Shown piece by piece: positions 12,401 through 23,438 of a stretch of DNA of 64,000 bases; positions within the stretch are counted from its first letter, which is position 1, and every line of letters starts with the position of its first letter. Where the stretch lies: NCBI RefSeq assembly GCF_000247695.1, contig NW_004624842.1, positions 4,527,627 to 4,591,626 of the forward strand. The letters run 5' to 3'. Source of the DNA: Heterocephalus glaber (taxonomy: Eukaryota; Chordata; Mammalia; Rodentia; Bathyergidae). Under the pieces are notes generated by a model. The model was not told the origin of the DNA. It saw only the letters and a program-made list of their open reading frames with translations, and made no database searches. A program made the position numbers and the translations under genes.

Positions 12401-15400
12401 CAGTACTTTTCCTCCTTCCTTTTTCCTATTGTACCTCCTCCAGACATTGGGGTCCCAAAAGGCCATGATGGGTGTTGTAGAAGCCACAAAAGTTGTAAAC
12501 AGCTGATCTGCTTATGATCCAAACATGTCATAGGCTAAGCCCACATCCTTATGATAGTGGGGGGCCATTTTGTTCCCTCCAGGCTCAGCATGCAGGGGGT
12601 GTCATTACTGAAGAGGACTTCAGCAACTACAGCGCTCTCGTGGAGAAGCCCGTGTGTGGCGTGTACAGAGGTGACCTCTCCCCCAGCTCCCAGTGTACCC
12701 ACTCAGGAGAAGGTTTCCAGTCCGTGGCCATATCATTTTGTCCTGCAGACTCCTCTCTATTTCACAGGAAAGAAACTGAGTCAGTTAGCTGCCTGGGCAG
12801 CCAACTGTTGAAGCAAGCCAGAGCCAGCTCACCTTCTGAAGTATTCATGGGGCCAGTCACCCCAAGTATTTACAATATGAGGTGGAGGCAGATCTAGCCA
12901 AAGTCTTAGACCTGAAGTTGAGGTTCTGGCCATAAGCTTTTTTCTTGATTTGGCTTTATGTTGCCTTTGCCCCTGCCTCACTGCCCTGTGCTTCCTAAAA
13001 AGAATCTGCAACACCAAAATCCATCTAAGCTTTAGGGTAGAATGAAACTTTAAAGAAAGTCACAGACTTGCTCCCTCTTTGTACCAAAAGGAAATTAGGG
13101 CCTAGAGAGGGACTGGAACTTGACCTGCCAAACTCAAAAAAACTAATAAGAGATTCAGAAAGCAGAGCTTATTATATGGGTGAAATTCATGTTTGCCAAA
13201 CCCAAGATTGTGGGTTCTGAGTTTCCAGGCCTCAGTCTCCAGCCTGATTTCTTGGCCACTGATACATGATATAGAGAAAAAAATCATAACTCTAGAGCCA
13301 ACAAGACTTGGGGTTGAGTACTTGCTCCATCATTTGCCTTGAATAAGTACTTCCTTAACCCATTTATGCCAAAGGTTGCAAAGTTTTGAATTTTTGCATA
13401 AAATTTGTATATGTTACTTAGAAAAATTCAAGGAACAAGATTGAAGAGAAAAAAAATTATTATGCTCCATTGTTATGTACCATTCTAAAAATGGAACACT
13501 GGCCCAGTGTGGTGGCAGTGTAATCCCAGCACTCAGGAGCCTGAGGCAGGAGGATTGCTGGGAGTTAGAGGCCAGCCTGATATATATAATGAGTTCAAGG
13601 TCAGCATGAACTACATAGTGAGACCCTGTCTCAAAAAACAAAACCAAAAAACCAAAAGAGAGAGAGAGAGAAAAATAAAAATAGAACACTAGGCATAAAA
13701 ATATTTAAATGGAAGTACTAGTGCCTACATCTCAGGTAGCCCATTAGGGTTTGATGAGATGATATGGGAAGTTGCTTTGACCTCAGTAGGCAGTACTGAA
13801 TGTGTACTGGGTTTTCCATTTTTTCCTCCCCAGCCTGAGTTGTCTTAGTGATGCCGATACGTTGATGCTCTAGGATCCCCTTGTCTCCTTTGATGTTGAG
13901 CCAGTTGCCTCTCTTGCCACAGTTGCTACACCTATAAAATGAGGCTGATAATACTACCCATTATGAGGGTTAAATGTGTGAGTTAGTTAATGTTAGTGTT
14001 ATATGTCAGATGTTATTATTCTTTTGATGTCCAAACATCTGGTATCAGAGTAAGAAGAGGAGGCTGCTGCTCCCAAGAAGTTTCAGGTTGAGTGGGACCA
14101 TCAGGGGTCCTGGATTCTATCCTGCCCTGTGAGAGGAATTGAAAGGTGACACACGGCAGGCCAAGAAACTGGACATCTAGTCCTGCTCTGCCAATGGCCT
14201 ACGGTGTGATTCTGGACAAGTCATTGCCCTCTTAAGCCTTAGTTTCCTCATAGGGCAGAGGAAACTCAATAGCAGTGTTCTGAGTTCGATTCCTGACCCT
14301 GTCTTTGACTTGGTATGTGAATTTGAGTGTGACTTTTTGCCTCTCAATGCTTTCATTTCCCCCATCTGATGAAGGGGTTCAGTAAGTGTGTGTGATGGTG
14401 AGATGTGCAGATGTGACATGGAATGTGAAGATGACTTGATCTCTCCCCTGCCATCTGGTCATTTCCTGTCCTTTCAGGTCACCTGGTTCTCAGTCCCCCA
14501 CCCCCGCACACAGGCCCAGCCCTCATCAGTGCTCTCAACATCCTTGAGGGCTTCAATCTCACCAGCCTGGTATCCCGAGAGCAAGTTCTTCACTGGGTGG
14601 CAGAGGTAAGGCCGACTCCATCTCACCTGAATTCGAAGACACTAGGAATGGAGGGATAGGGAACTGCCTTGGGGAAGGACTAAACCACTTCCAAGTTTTC
14701 TTACACATGAGGATCCCCTGGGAGTGTCCTGGAAGCCTCTTTCACATCCCTGCTGTGTTTTCAGACCCTGAAGATCGCATTAGCCCTGGCCAGCAGACTG
14801 GGAGATCCTGTCTATGATTCTACCATCACTGAGAGCACAGACGATATGCTCAGGTGGGTGCTGGGGCAGGACCCTCAGTGCTCCCAAATTAGTAGCAGGG
14901 GTGGGGAAAGGATCAGGAGAAAAGCATCTGGTGAGTCCCAAGTCAATTTCAGCTAAATCCCAATTTATACTTTGACAGTAGGTACCTCTGCCTGCATTTC
15001 ACCTTCTCCATCTGCACCGTGAATTAGTCTACTTCATATGGCTCTCAAATTGTTTTGATCCTCATGGGTCACTGTACAGCCCCATCTGCTCCCCGTTTTG
15101 TTTTTTGGTACCAGGGATCGAATGCGGGTCCTTGCACTTTCAAGGCAGGCAGCGGAACCACTGAGCTAAATCCCTGGCCCTGCTCCCCATTTTTAAATGG
15201 AAAAAGCCTAATATCAAAAATAGACATGGGCAAACACTACAAGTGGTGGGGATTTTGAGTATGTACTCATGTGTCTTCATTAGTAGCATAACATAGTAGT
15301 AAGACTGGGGGTTCTGATGACACTGCTGCCACACAGACCCCAACTTTAACATTCAGTAGTTTTGCTGCCCTGGGCGAAGAATTTAAGCTAAAACTCAGTT

Positions 15401-18400
15401 TCTACAAGGGTACCCTTTAATATACTAACAAACTTGTATGGTTTTGATGAGGACTAAACCAGATTATACATGTAAAGCATTTGTCTGGGTACTTAATACA
15501 TAAATGTTCAACAAATGTCAGTTACTATTAATTGACAATAGAGAAAAGAATGGTTAATATTTAACTAGTACTATACCTGGCTCACAGGATAGCCAAGGGA
15601 AAATCAGAAGCCAAAAATATAAGGCTGGGATATAGTTCAGGATAGAACATATGCCTAGCATGCATGAAACCTTGGGTTTGATCTCCAGCACTGGAAAAAA
15701 AAAAAAGATGCAGCTACACAGCAAGACCCTGTCTCAAAAAACAAAAACAAAAAAAAGATGCTAATGTAAATTTGAATTTAGGGGAGGGGGGTTGATTCTT
15801 GTTATGTAGTTCAGGCTGGCCTTGAACTCACTATGTAGCTCAGGCTGACCTTGAACTTGAAGCAGTCTTCCTGCCTCAGGCGCCCAAGTACTGGGATTAT
15901 AGGCATGTACCACAACACCTGCTGTAAATTTGAATTTTCATTCCAGTAGTCCCCTATGAATTAATGACAATGATGAGACAAATCAATTATAATTAGAAAG
16001 CAACAAAATGGGGGTTGGGGAGGTATTGATCAAAGGACACATATTGGCAGTTAAATCAAAGAAATAAGTTAAAGAGATCTTGTACACCATGATAACCATA
16101 GTTAAGGACAATATATTCTTGAATAATTCAAAGAGAATGGACGTTAAGTATTCATACCACAAAAATGGTAACTGGGAGATAATATCATTGTTAATTAGCT
16201 AGATTTAACCATTCCAAAATGTGTGCATATTTTCAACACAGCAGGCTGTATGTGACAAATACATACAAATTTACCTATTGACATAAGAATTAAAAGATTA
16301 ACATCTCTGATAAAAATGTAAAAAAAGGGGCTGAGGGGCTGGGGATTTAGCTCAGTGGTTCCAGTGCCTGCCTCACAAGCACAAGGTCCCGAGTTTGATC
16401 TCCGGTACCAAAAAGAAAACACCCCAAAATGTAAAAAAGCACAGCAACCAAAACAGAAACCACGTCAGTGCCACAGAGATAAAACATGAAAACCAAGCTT
16501 TTCCCTCTCAGTCACCTGCAACAAAGGCTTGTGTGCCTGCTCGGCATGGTGATCAACCTTCGTTATCCCTGATAACTTATCATTCTCTAATCACTATGAA
16601 TAACCTAGCACACAGTTATTAGCAGTGATAATTGAGAATCCCTCAGTTGAACTTTATATGTGTGAGTTTGGAGACTTTAGCTGTAAAACACATACATCTA
16701 TAGGAAATCTATTTAACTAATTTATCTAATAAATAGTTATTTTGGGCTTACTAAGTGTCACATACTCCTTTGCCTTGAAAAAAAATTATAATACTAAGTA
16801 AAAATCCCCATATATACGCTTCTCTCCTGAAAAAAAAAGCAAACTTTAATTCTAGAGTACATTAGGTTAAATAAGTCCAGTTCATTCAAAACATATTTCT
16901 AGAGCATCCACTGTGCACCAGGCACTCTCGTAGAAAAGACAGAGTAATGTTGAGTAACTAAAAGATTCTTGATTTAAACATTAAATAAATTAAAAGTTGG
17001 TTCTAGAAGAGAATTTGGGTAATACCCAAATAAATGGATTCACTTCAACAGCTATTTCCTGACTATGTCTTGTGTTGGTAATAAATGAGCTTCTACCATC
17101 ATAGGCCTAATATATTGACCAGCAGGAGAGGAAGATTTAACCAAGTAATTGCACAAACAAACACCACAGGTAGGAGGAATGTAATAACAGCTTGTTTTGT
17201 GCTAATGCCCAACCCCTTATCTTTTCAGCAAGGTGGAGGCCACCTACTTCCGGGGCCACATCAATGACTCCCAGGCCACCCCTGCCCCGCTCCTGCCTGT
17301 CTATGAGCTGGATGGGGCTCCGACGGCTGCCCAGGTGTTGATTATGGGCCCTGATGACTTAATTGTGGCCATGGTCAGGTATGCCAGCTCAGCCTTAGAA
17401 GCTGGAACAAAAAATTATTTAAAGTAGGAGGGAGGTAGCTGAGTAGATGTGAAGGTAGGCACAGAGCTCACCTGTCCCCACTTCGGCATCCAAGCTCCCT
17501 GAACCGGCCCTTTGGCAGCGGCCTCATCACCCCCTCAGGGATCCTGCTCAACAGCCAGATGCTGGACTTCTCCTGGCCCAACAGGACTGCTAACCACTCT
17601 GCGCACAACCTGGTAAGATATTGCTCTTTTCTTCTCCTGGTGAACCTGAGGCTAGACAGGAGGTGCCACTGTGTGGCTGCCCCTTCCTCCCTATTTCCTC
17701 TAGGAATTTATAAAGAAATAAGATGTCCACTTCATCCCTACCCCTGCACAGTCTGGAGCATGGAGTTTGGTGGGTCTGAAGAACCCTTATCCTATTCTGT
17801 CATTGTTGCACTCTGTGACTCAGGGAAGACTCTGTCTTGCTCTTCTCTGAACCTCAATTTCTTCACCTATACAAAGGGTATTGGCCCCATTTGGTGCTTG
17901 GGGCTCTTTCCTGCATTAGTGGTCTATGTCTGCATGATGCTGAGCTGATAGGGCTCAACCTTGTGGCTGAGCACAAAGGTGGGACTCAAAGAATTAGAAA
18001 TGATTGGCTGGTGCCAGGGATTTAGCTCAGTGGTTCTGCTGCCTGCCTCGAAAGCACAAGGTACCGAATTCGATCCCCAGTACCAAAAGAAAAAAAGAAA
18101 AGAAAAGAAAAGAAATGATTGATTGGAGACCAGCACTCTTCTGTCCTGCAGGCTGGATCCTCAGCTGGGCAAAGACATGTAGAAATGACCCAGTGGGGAT
18201 TCTACTCTTCTTTCCTGTTGCAATCTTTCTTGGCTCAGTCCTTTTCCCTGAATCCAGTAGCAGCCTCTTGGCTCAATGGATCCGCTTACTACTTGCCCTT
18301 ACCCACCCTAGCCATCCAGGGTCTTTGCCCTTTTCACTGATAGCACACCATTGCTATCATTGGAAAGGAACAATCTCCCAGGAAAACTGGTCCTGTGGAT

Positions 18401-21400
18401 GATGTAGAAGGAGAGAGATGGGAAGCGGGATGGAGTGGCCCTTTCCCTGGCTTGCCCCACCCCACACCTTCCTTTCCATCTCTGCCTTCTGACAACAGGA
18501 GAACTCAGTGCAGCCAGGGAAGCGGCCACTGTCTTTTCTGCTGCCCACTGTGGTCCGACCAGCAGAGGGGCTCTGTGGGACCTATCTTGCCCTGGGGGCC
18601 AACGGAGCTGCCAGAGGCCTCAGTGGCCTGACCCAGGTGAGTTTTCCTCCATTTTGGGCGTTTTGTGGCCAGGAGCCAAGTTGTGGCTGGGGCTCAGATG
18701 CTCCTCCTGTCCCTGGCTTATTTTCCCAGGCTTTGTACAGCAGACATGAGCTGAGCTGCTTTGGGCCAGGCCTGTCTTGGGACAAATGGACTGTGCTGAG
18801 TTTCTTAGTGAAAATGAGGCCCTGAAGTCCCCTGTCTTCCCAGTTTACAGGGGAAATTGCAGAGCCAGTAGAATTGAAAAGTGATAAAGAATCTGGACTG
18901 CCTGTGTTCTATCAACCTCAAGTCCCATCATCCCTTTATCATACATCTGAATAGACAACTAGCCTTCTTTAAGGTCTGATTTTGAAAGGACAGGCCTGCC
19001 ACTCTCCAGAATACCTCAGAACAGGATGCTATGAATATATCTATTTATATCTATTCATTTTTTTAATCTATTTATATCTATATATCTATATGGCACATAT
19101 TTTGGCAGGTAAAGAATTAACTCTGGAATCAGACTCCCCTGCGTGCCCAATTTCCAACTACTGTATGTGATGCAGGGGGATTCAGTTAACCTCTCTGAAC
19201 TTCAGTATCCATCTCTCAAGTGGAAGTAATAGCAATAGCTAGCATTAGTAGAGTTCTTACTAACTGCCAGGTACTTTTAATCTTCCTAACTCTGGAAAGA
19301 ATGAACACTTCTATTTTACAGATGAGAAAACTGAAGCCCAGAGAGGTTAACAAGTTAGGTCAAGTTCCTTCAACTAAAATTTAAAAAAAACTGAGTCCCA
19401 GAGCCTAGTCCCACTCAACCATTAAGCTGAAAGTACCCACATTGTTCCTTAAACCACCTCTAGCTATTAACTCTGCCCTGTCTGGAGAAAAGGGAGGGGG
19501 CTGGGCTAGATTAAGAAGACTGGTACTAGTGGTGCCTCTTCCCCGGGTTCCTCTAAACTCTAGAGTGAATCACTTGCCCTCTCCAGCCCTCAGTTTCCTC
19601 CTCTGTGAAATGGGGACAGTTATCTCAGGCCTACCTATCTTCCAGGGCTGTTGAGAAACTCAGATGACACAGCTGATGTGAGGGTTCTATAGATGAAATG
19701 AGTAAAGAATCTGGACCAAGGGTAAGAGTTGGGGAGTCCAGAACCATCGCCCCTTGGACATTTCTGATTTTTCTGCCCCTTGGTTACCCACAGGTTCTGC
19801 TGAATGTCCTGACCTTGAATCGGAACCTGAGTGACAGCCTGGCCCGAGGCCGCCTGCACCCTGACCTACAGTCCAACCTCCTGCAGGTGGACAGTGAGTG
19901 CAGAGTGGAGACTCCCTTTGGGTGGCCACAGGGACAGGTAGAAAAGGGGTTCCTCCTGAGGTATCCTCTGCGTTGACTATACCAACTCCCTTATAAAAGT
20001 TTGGCTTCTTTCCACAAATTCCTGTTGGAGCAATGAAAGATCCAGGGATTAGAACCATCTTAGCATTTCCTGCCTTTGTGGCCTTGGGAAAATTCATGTC
20101 TTAACTCTGAGCCTCATTTTTCTCATTTGTAAAATATCTTAACAATTGTTCATTCTGCAAACCTTCATTCATTTAACAGTTTGTATTGAACAACTACTAT
20201 GTGTCAGGCATCATCCTAGGTGCCAGGGACACTGCATGTACAGGCAGGAAAACAATCAAAGAAATATGAGATAGCAAAATAAACACTTGGCTGAGCATTA
20301 AAGCAGAATGACATAATGGGACAGATTCAGTGATTGAAAAGGTTTCTCTTTGGTGACATCTAAGCTGAGATCTGAACAGTGAGAAAGAGACTACTATGCA
20401 AAGAACTGGGGCAGAGCTTTGTAGAGCAAGAGAACAAATCAAAGAACTCAGGGCAGGAATGGACCTGATGTGGTTGAGAATAAAAAGGAGAACAAAATTA
20501 GTGCGGATGAAATGAGATCAGAGAGGCAAGCAGGGGCCAGATCTGGACTTTACAGATTCATGGTGAGGAGATGGACTTGCCTCTAAGAACAGGGGCTTAA
20601 TTTTGGACACAGTTTAATTTTGTAAATAGGAAAGTGTATGCACTTTTGCAGAGTTTTTATTATAATAGACAATGTACTATGGTAGGCCAAAGGAGACAAA
20701 GAATTGATTGAGACATAGTCCTTCCCCATGCAGCATTATTATAACATTATCAGTATTTTGCAGATTAAAAAAACAAAAACCTGAGACTCATAGAAGTTAT
20801 GAAGTGTCCAAAGATCAAGTGGTAAGTGGCAGAACTGAAATTAGAACATAACCCTGGCTGATAGCAAATACTGTGCTTAATTTTTTTCCACACAGTCCTT
20901 GTTATCACCTGGAGCGAAGCAAGTTAGAAGCTCTGTTCTAGGTCCCCAGCAGTCAGGGCCAGTAGCTGCCAATGACATTGGATAAGCAGCTGAATTGTGC
21001 TGATCTCTATGGAATGTGAAGAACCATGCTAAGTTACCTAGGGTGGTTCATCCTCACCCTTGCTTGAGGGGTCACAATCTTACAAGGGGATATGAAGAGT
21101 GGGAACCTACTGAAGAGAGGCCATAGGAGGCTTTTAGGAGGAGGTGACAACTGCCTGCCCTTGATGTATAAGCAGAAATCTGGCATGTGGAAACAAAGGA
21201 CATTCTGAACAGGAGAAACAGAATGGGGAACAGATCCAAAAAGAATGGCTCAAAGAGCAGCCAAGAGGTCAGCCATTTCTCTAGCTTCTAGATTCTGAAT
21301 TTACCTAGCGTCTTTGTGATTTTGCCACATTTACATACCATCTAAACCATTGTTTATCTAATATCTCTCTATAAATGGACTTCTTTTTTTAACCTAAGTG

Positions 21401-23438
21401 TATTTTTAAAGGAAGCCTTATATCATAATTACAAATGGAAAATTAGCATCATTTGCCACAAATAGATAATAAATAGCTATTCTAGGTTTTAGATATTGTT
21501 GCCTGCAGAAAGTTTCAGACCTGCTTTCTGTGTTAATGGAGATTAAGAAATGTTACCAACTATCCTGAAACTTGGTCCTTGCTATAATTGAAGGGTTGAA
21601 AGTGAACCACAGGGCCGGGGATTTAGCTCAGTGGTTCCACTGTCTGTCTCACAAGCTCAAGGATCCGAGTTCGATCCCTGGTACCAAAAAAAAAAAAAAA
21701 AAAAGTGAACCACAAAGGAAATAGATTTTCTAGGTGATTTGATGTTGTATTTCAATAATATATCATTATCTCAAGGACTACCTAAAATCATCCTGTTCAG
21801 GGAAATAAGAAGACCAGATCTTTAAAAAGAAGCATTGAAAGGTGACCATAACAGGGTTTATGAAGGTCAATGTTAAGAAGCACGGATTTGCCGGCTGTGG
21901 TGGTGCATACCTGTAATCCCAGCACTCAGGAGACTGAGGCAGGAGGATCACCATGAATTCGAGTCCAGCCTAAACTACATGGTGAGAACCTGCCTCAAAA
22001 AACAAAAGACAATCTATAGCCTGGCTGTACCACCCTGAATGTCCCTGATCTCACCAAGCAAACAAAAGGCAAAACAAAACAAAAGCAGCATGGACTTTAG
22101 CCAGTTGAGTAGGGGAGTCACATAACCTGAGTTGCTTTATATAGAGGAGGTGGACTGAAGGGAGGAGAACTTAAGTTGGAGAAATATGAGAAGCTGGGAT
22201 ATGATTCAAGCAAGAGATGATGTGGACCTGAGCTTATGCAAGAGGAGAGGGATTTGTTCATCTCTAGTAAATACCTGCTTAGTGTTTAGTATATACTGAA
22301 CCTGTCCTGGCACTGGGGAACAATAACAAACAAGACAGCAATGCTGCCTTCAAAAAATGTATAATCTAGTGGAGCAAGATAGCCAATAAATAAACACAGA
22401 TAGAACTACATACTTTGAAAGAAAACTAAGCAAGGTAAAGATGGCTGGTCTGTGATGCTACATAATGCTCAGGAATATTCTCAAAGAGGTGCCTTTTGAT
22501 CAATGACCTAGAATGAAGTAAGGGAGCCAGCTCTGTGATAAGAGGAAAACATTCCAGACTGAAAAAACTACAAGTGCAAAGACCCTGGGGTAGAAGCATG
22601 TTTGGCCTTTTTGAGCAACAGCAAAGAGACTAGTGTGGCTGGAACAGAGTTAAGCAAGTTGGAGAATAGAAGAAATTAAGGAGAAGAATTTAAAGAGATA
22701 ACAAGGCCCTTGTTAATGTTGGGCTTTAGAACCTTTGTTTGGTAAGGATGTTGGATTTTATTCTAAGATATATCAAAGCTGTTGTAAGATTTTGAGAGGG
22801 AGGTAGTGACAAGGTTTGACTCATAGTTTTAAAGGATCCCTTTGGCTACTGTGTGAAGAGGCTGTGAGGAAGGCAAGAGTAGGTAGAAGCAGGGAGACAA
22901 ATTAATGGACTACACAGTAATGTTGGCAAGGAAAGACAACAGCTTGGCCTGCATGGCCAAGATGAAGACCCCAAAGCCCTTTTCCAATATTAAGAATGAC
23001 TATATTATTGATGATTTATTATGTCCATGGCTCTGAGCTCAGTGCTTTCAGTGCATTATCTCCTTTAATTCCTATGGCGACTTCCCGTAGTAGGCTTTCT
23101 TATAATCACTGCTTTATACAAGAGGACACTGAATCTCAAAGAGGTAAAGCAATTTGCCCAAGCAATTTGCATTTTGGTGGAGCACCTAGGACCAGGACTC
23201 AGATATGATGGTAGGACTCCTGAGGCAGTGCTCTGAACACCCTAAATGTGTGCGTGTTGGGGGATGCTTTTCAGGTGAGTTCACAGAGGAGGAGATTGAG
23301 TTCCTGGAAGCCAGAGGTCACCACGTGGAGAAGGTAGATGTCTTATCCTGGGTCCATGGCAGCCGGAGAACCAACAGTTTCATCATTGGTGTGAAGGACC
23401 CTCGGAGCCCAGATGCAGCTGGAGCCCCCATCCTGTAG
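6255..23438 (+). CDS. GGT7: GGT7, gamma-glutamyltransferase 7, exons 2-15 (5' exon outside window)
   Basis: A single-pass type II membrane protein of the gamma-glutamyltranspeptidase family; transferase activity of GGT7 itself is not established. Fourteen coding exons with AG/GT borders join in one frame: 6255-6490, 6813-6964, 8705-8822, 9639-9706, 9919-9992, 10329-10525, 12583-12670, 14478-14605, 14765-14853, 17229-17378, 17495-17612, 18499-18636, 19794-19893 and 23275-23438. They give 1,820 nt including the TAG stop, about 606 codons against 662 residues in human; the first about 57 are on an exon I do not find here. Order of parts: cytoplasmic tail, membrane anchor (exon 2), large-subunit region with several N-x-S/T sites (exons 3-10), the autoprocessing region with Thr in APTAAQ (exon 11), and the small-subunit region (exons 12-15). 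The protein reads almost residue for residue like human GGT7 as I remember it, with no frameshift or internal stop. Confidence 0.95.
6813..6964 (+). CDS. GGT7: GGT7 exon 3: start of the GGT ectodomain
   Basis: It begins IFQQGAVVTD and includes VDAAVAAALCLGIVAPHSSG, the conserved GGT-family segment before the glycine run. It ends two bases into a Gly codon and splices to the T at 8705, giving the run GLGGGGVM. The donor is GTAAGG. Confidence 0.93.
7482..7513. repeat. (CATT)n microsatellite
   Basis: About seven CATT units in the head of a minus-strand old ID/B1 cluster. Confidence 0.85.
7575..7945 (-). repeat. Two B1 SINEs in tandem, the second split by an ID
   Basis: Reverse-complement B1 landmarks occur twice: 'gagatagggtctcactaagt' to 'gcatgtgccacaacccc', then 'gagacaggatctctctaaat' (interrupted by the ID) to 'accgccatgcccagct'. 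Confidence 0.75.
7780..7863 (-). repeat. ID SINE inserted in a minus-strand B1
   Basis: A full ID from TTTTTGGTACCGGGGATTG to CTGAGCTAAATCCCCAGCCC. It is flanked by a direct duplication of 'tgggcttgggtttg', an insertion-site duplication visible at 7,756 and 7,863. Confidence 0.9.
8705..8822 (+). CDS. GGT7: GGT7 exon 4
   Basis: It reads GGVMLVHDIRQNESHLIDF and then RESAPGALREEALQRSWETK. The RESAP segment matches the family motif around the glutamate-binding arginine. The donor is GTGGGG, weaker than the others, but phase and protein continuity with exon 5 (PGLLVGVPG) support it. Confidence 0.9.
9639..9706 (+). CDS. GGT7: GGT7 exon 5
   Basis: A 68-nt exon reading PGLLVGVPGMVKGLHEAHQL then YGR, the conserved GVPG..KG..EAH block of GGT proteins. 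It lies between a CCCAG acceptor and a GTAAAG donor. Confidence 0.92.
9919..9992 (+). CDS. GGT7: GGT7 exon 6
   Basis: A 74-nt exon reading LPWSQVLAFAAAVAQDGFNV then THDL. The W..V...A..A..GF pattern is typical of the family. The preceding intron is only 212 nt and is C-rich, and the acceptor sits in a long pyrimidine run. Confidence 0.92.
10329..10525 (+). CDS. GGT7: GGT7 exon 7
   Basis: It reads ARALAEQLPPNASNRFLETF, then LPLGHLPLPGSLLHRPDLAE, and ends GGNLTLEMVAE before the donor GTGAGT. It carries several codon differences from the human protein as I remember it, for example PNASNRF against PNMSERF. Confidence 0.92.
11288..11560. repeat. Polypyrimidine (CT-rich) tract in GGT7 intron 7
   Basis: About 270 bp in which the + strand is almost only C and T, made of (CT)n, (CCCT)n and (TTCC)n blocks. 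The purine strand gives a false 269-codon lysine/arginine/glutamate-rich frame. Confidence 0.9.
12583..12670 (+). CDS. GGT7: GGT7 exon 8
   Basis: It reads AQHAGGVITEEDFSNYSALV then EKPVCGVYRG. The GG..T..D...Y block is the family's conserved segment. The exon follows a 2-kb intron that holds a long CT-rich tract. Confidence 0.93.
13500..13645 (+). repeat. B1 SINE
   Basis: It runs from 'ggcccagtgtggtggcagtg' to 'gagaccctgtctcaaaaaac', with the internal duplication and an A-rich/GA-rich tail. Confidence 0.85.
14200..14290 (+). repeat. MIR fragment
   Basis: It contains the MIR core-like 'tggacaagtcattgccctct' and 'ccttagtttcctcatagggc'. Confidence 0.5.
14478..14605 (+). CDS. GGT7: GGT7 exon 9
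   Basis: It reads HLVLSPPPPHTGPALISALN and continues through ILEGFNLTSLVSREQVLHWV. The PPP..G..L..ALN.LE motif is characteristic of GGT proteins. The first base completes the Gly codon begun by exon 8. Confidence 0.93.
14765..14853 (+). CDS. GGT7: GGT7 exon 10
   Basis: It reads TLKIALALASRLGDPVYDST then ITESTDDMLS, the RLGDP segment close to the large/small-subunit boundary. It ends two bases into a Ser codon at donor GTGGGT. Confidence 0.92.
15098..15181 (-). repeat. ID SINE
   Basis: It runs from TTTTTTGGTACCAGGGATCG to CTGAGCTAAATCCCTGGCCC, with both promoter boxes recognisable. Confidence 0.9.
15780..15935 (-). repeat. B1 SINE
   Basis: Reverse-complement B1: 'tatgtagttcaggctggcct', 'ctcaggctgaccttgaactt' (internal duplication) to 'ggcatgtaccacaacacctg'. 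Confidence 0.8.
16327..16415 (+). repeat. ID SINE
   Basis: GGGGATTTAGCTCAGTGG ... GAGTTTGATCTCCGGTACC with an A-rich tail. Confidence 0.9.
17229..17378 (+). CDS. GGT7: GGT7 exon 11: autoprocessing site region
   Basis: It reads KVEATYFRGHINDSQATPAP and then LDGAPTAAQVLIMGPDDLIV. The Thr in APTAAQ lines up with the N-terminal nucleophile Thr of active GGTs (GTAHLS in GGT1), but the residues around it differ. Whether GGT7 cleaves itself here cannot be decided from sequence. Confidence 0.92.
17495..17612 (+). CDS. GGT7: GGT7 exon 12
   Basis: It reads SSLNRPFGSGLITPSGILLN then SQMLDFSWPNRTANHSAHNL. The N..FGSG....GI.LN pattern is the conserved small-subunit core. The segment corresponding to the GGT1 TSTIN residues reads VSSLN. 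It follows the shortest GGT7 intron (116 nt). Confidence 0.93.
18004..18117 (+). repeat. ID SINE
   Basis: It starts at GCCAGGGATTTAGCTCAGTGG and ends in an (AAAAG)n tail. 'gaaatgattg' is repeated on both sides, a short insertion-site duplication. Confidence 0.9.
18499..18636 (+). CDS. GGT7: GGT7 exon 13: substrate-pocket region
   Basis: It reads ENSVQPGKRPLSFLLPTVVR then the stretch around LALGANGAARGLSGLTQ. The paired serines (SSM) and paired glycines (AAGG) that line the glutamate pocket of active GGTs are SF and GA here. The donor is GTGAGT. Confidence 0.93.
19140..19360 (+). repeat. MIR fragment
   Basis: It contains 'ttaacctctctgaacttcag', then 'attttacagatgagaaaact'-type text, typical of MIR/L2 tails. 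Confidence 0.5.
19794..19893 (+). CDS. GGT7: GGT7 exon 14
   Basis: It reads VLLNVLTLNRNLSDSLARGR then LHPDLQSNLLQVD. It ends one base into the next Ser codon at donor GTGAGT. Confidence 0.92.
20150..20620. repeat. L2-like LINE fragment
   Basis: It contains 'ctatgtgtcaggcatcatcc', 'cactgcatgtacaggcagga' and a purine-rich body with 'cagagctttgtagagcaaga', in the style of ancient L2. Strand is not assigned. Confidence 0.45.
21612..21705 (+). repeat. ID SINE with pure A tail
   Basis: GGCCGGGGATTTAGCTCAGTGG to GATCCCTGGTACC, then about 19 A. 'aagtgaaccaca' is duplicated on either side. Confidence 0.92.
21890..22012 (+). repeat. B1 SINE
   Basis: 'gccggctgtggtggtgcata' to 'gaacctgcctcaaaaaacaa'. 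Confidence 0.85.
23275..23438 (+). CDS. GGT7: GGT7 exon 15: C terminus and stop
   Basis: After a 3.4-kb intron the acceptor CTTTTCAG precedes an exon that itself begins GTGAGTTC. It reads EFTEEEIEFLEARGHHVEKV, continues to a SWVHGSRRTNSF segment, and ends in SPDAAGAPIL and TAG at 23436-23438. Confidence 0.93.

Noticed and set aside
18508..18825. A 105-codon plus-strand frame across GGT7 exon 13 and the intron
   Set aside because: It is exon 13 read through its donor; the spliced frame stops being GGT7 at 18,636.
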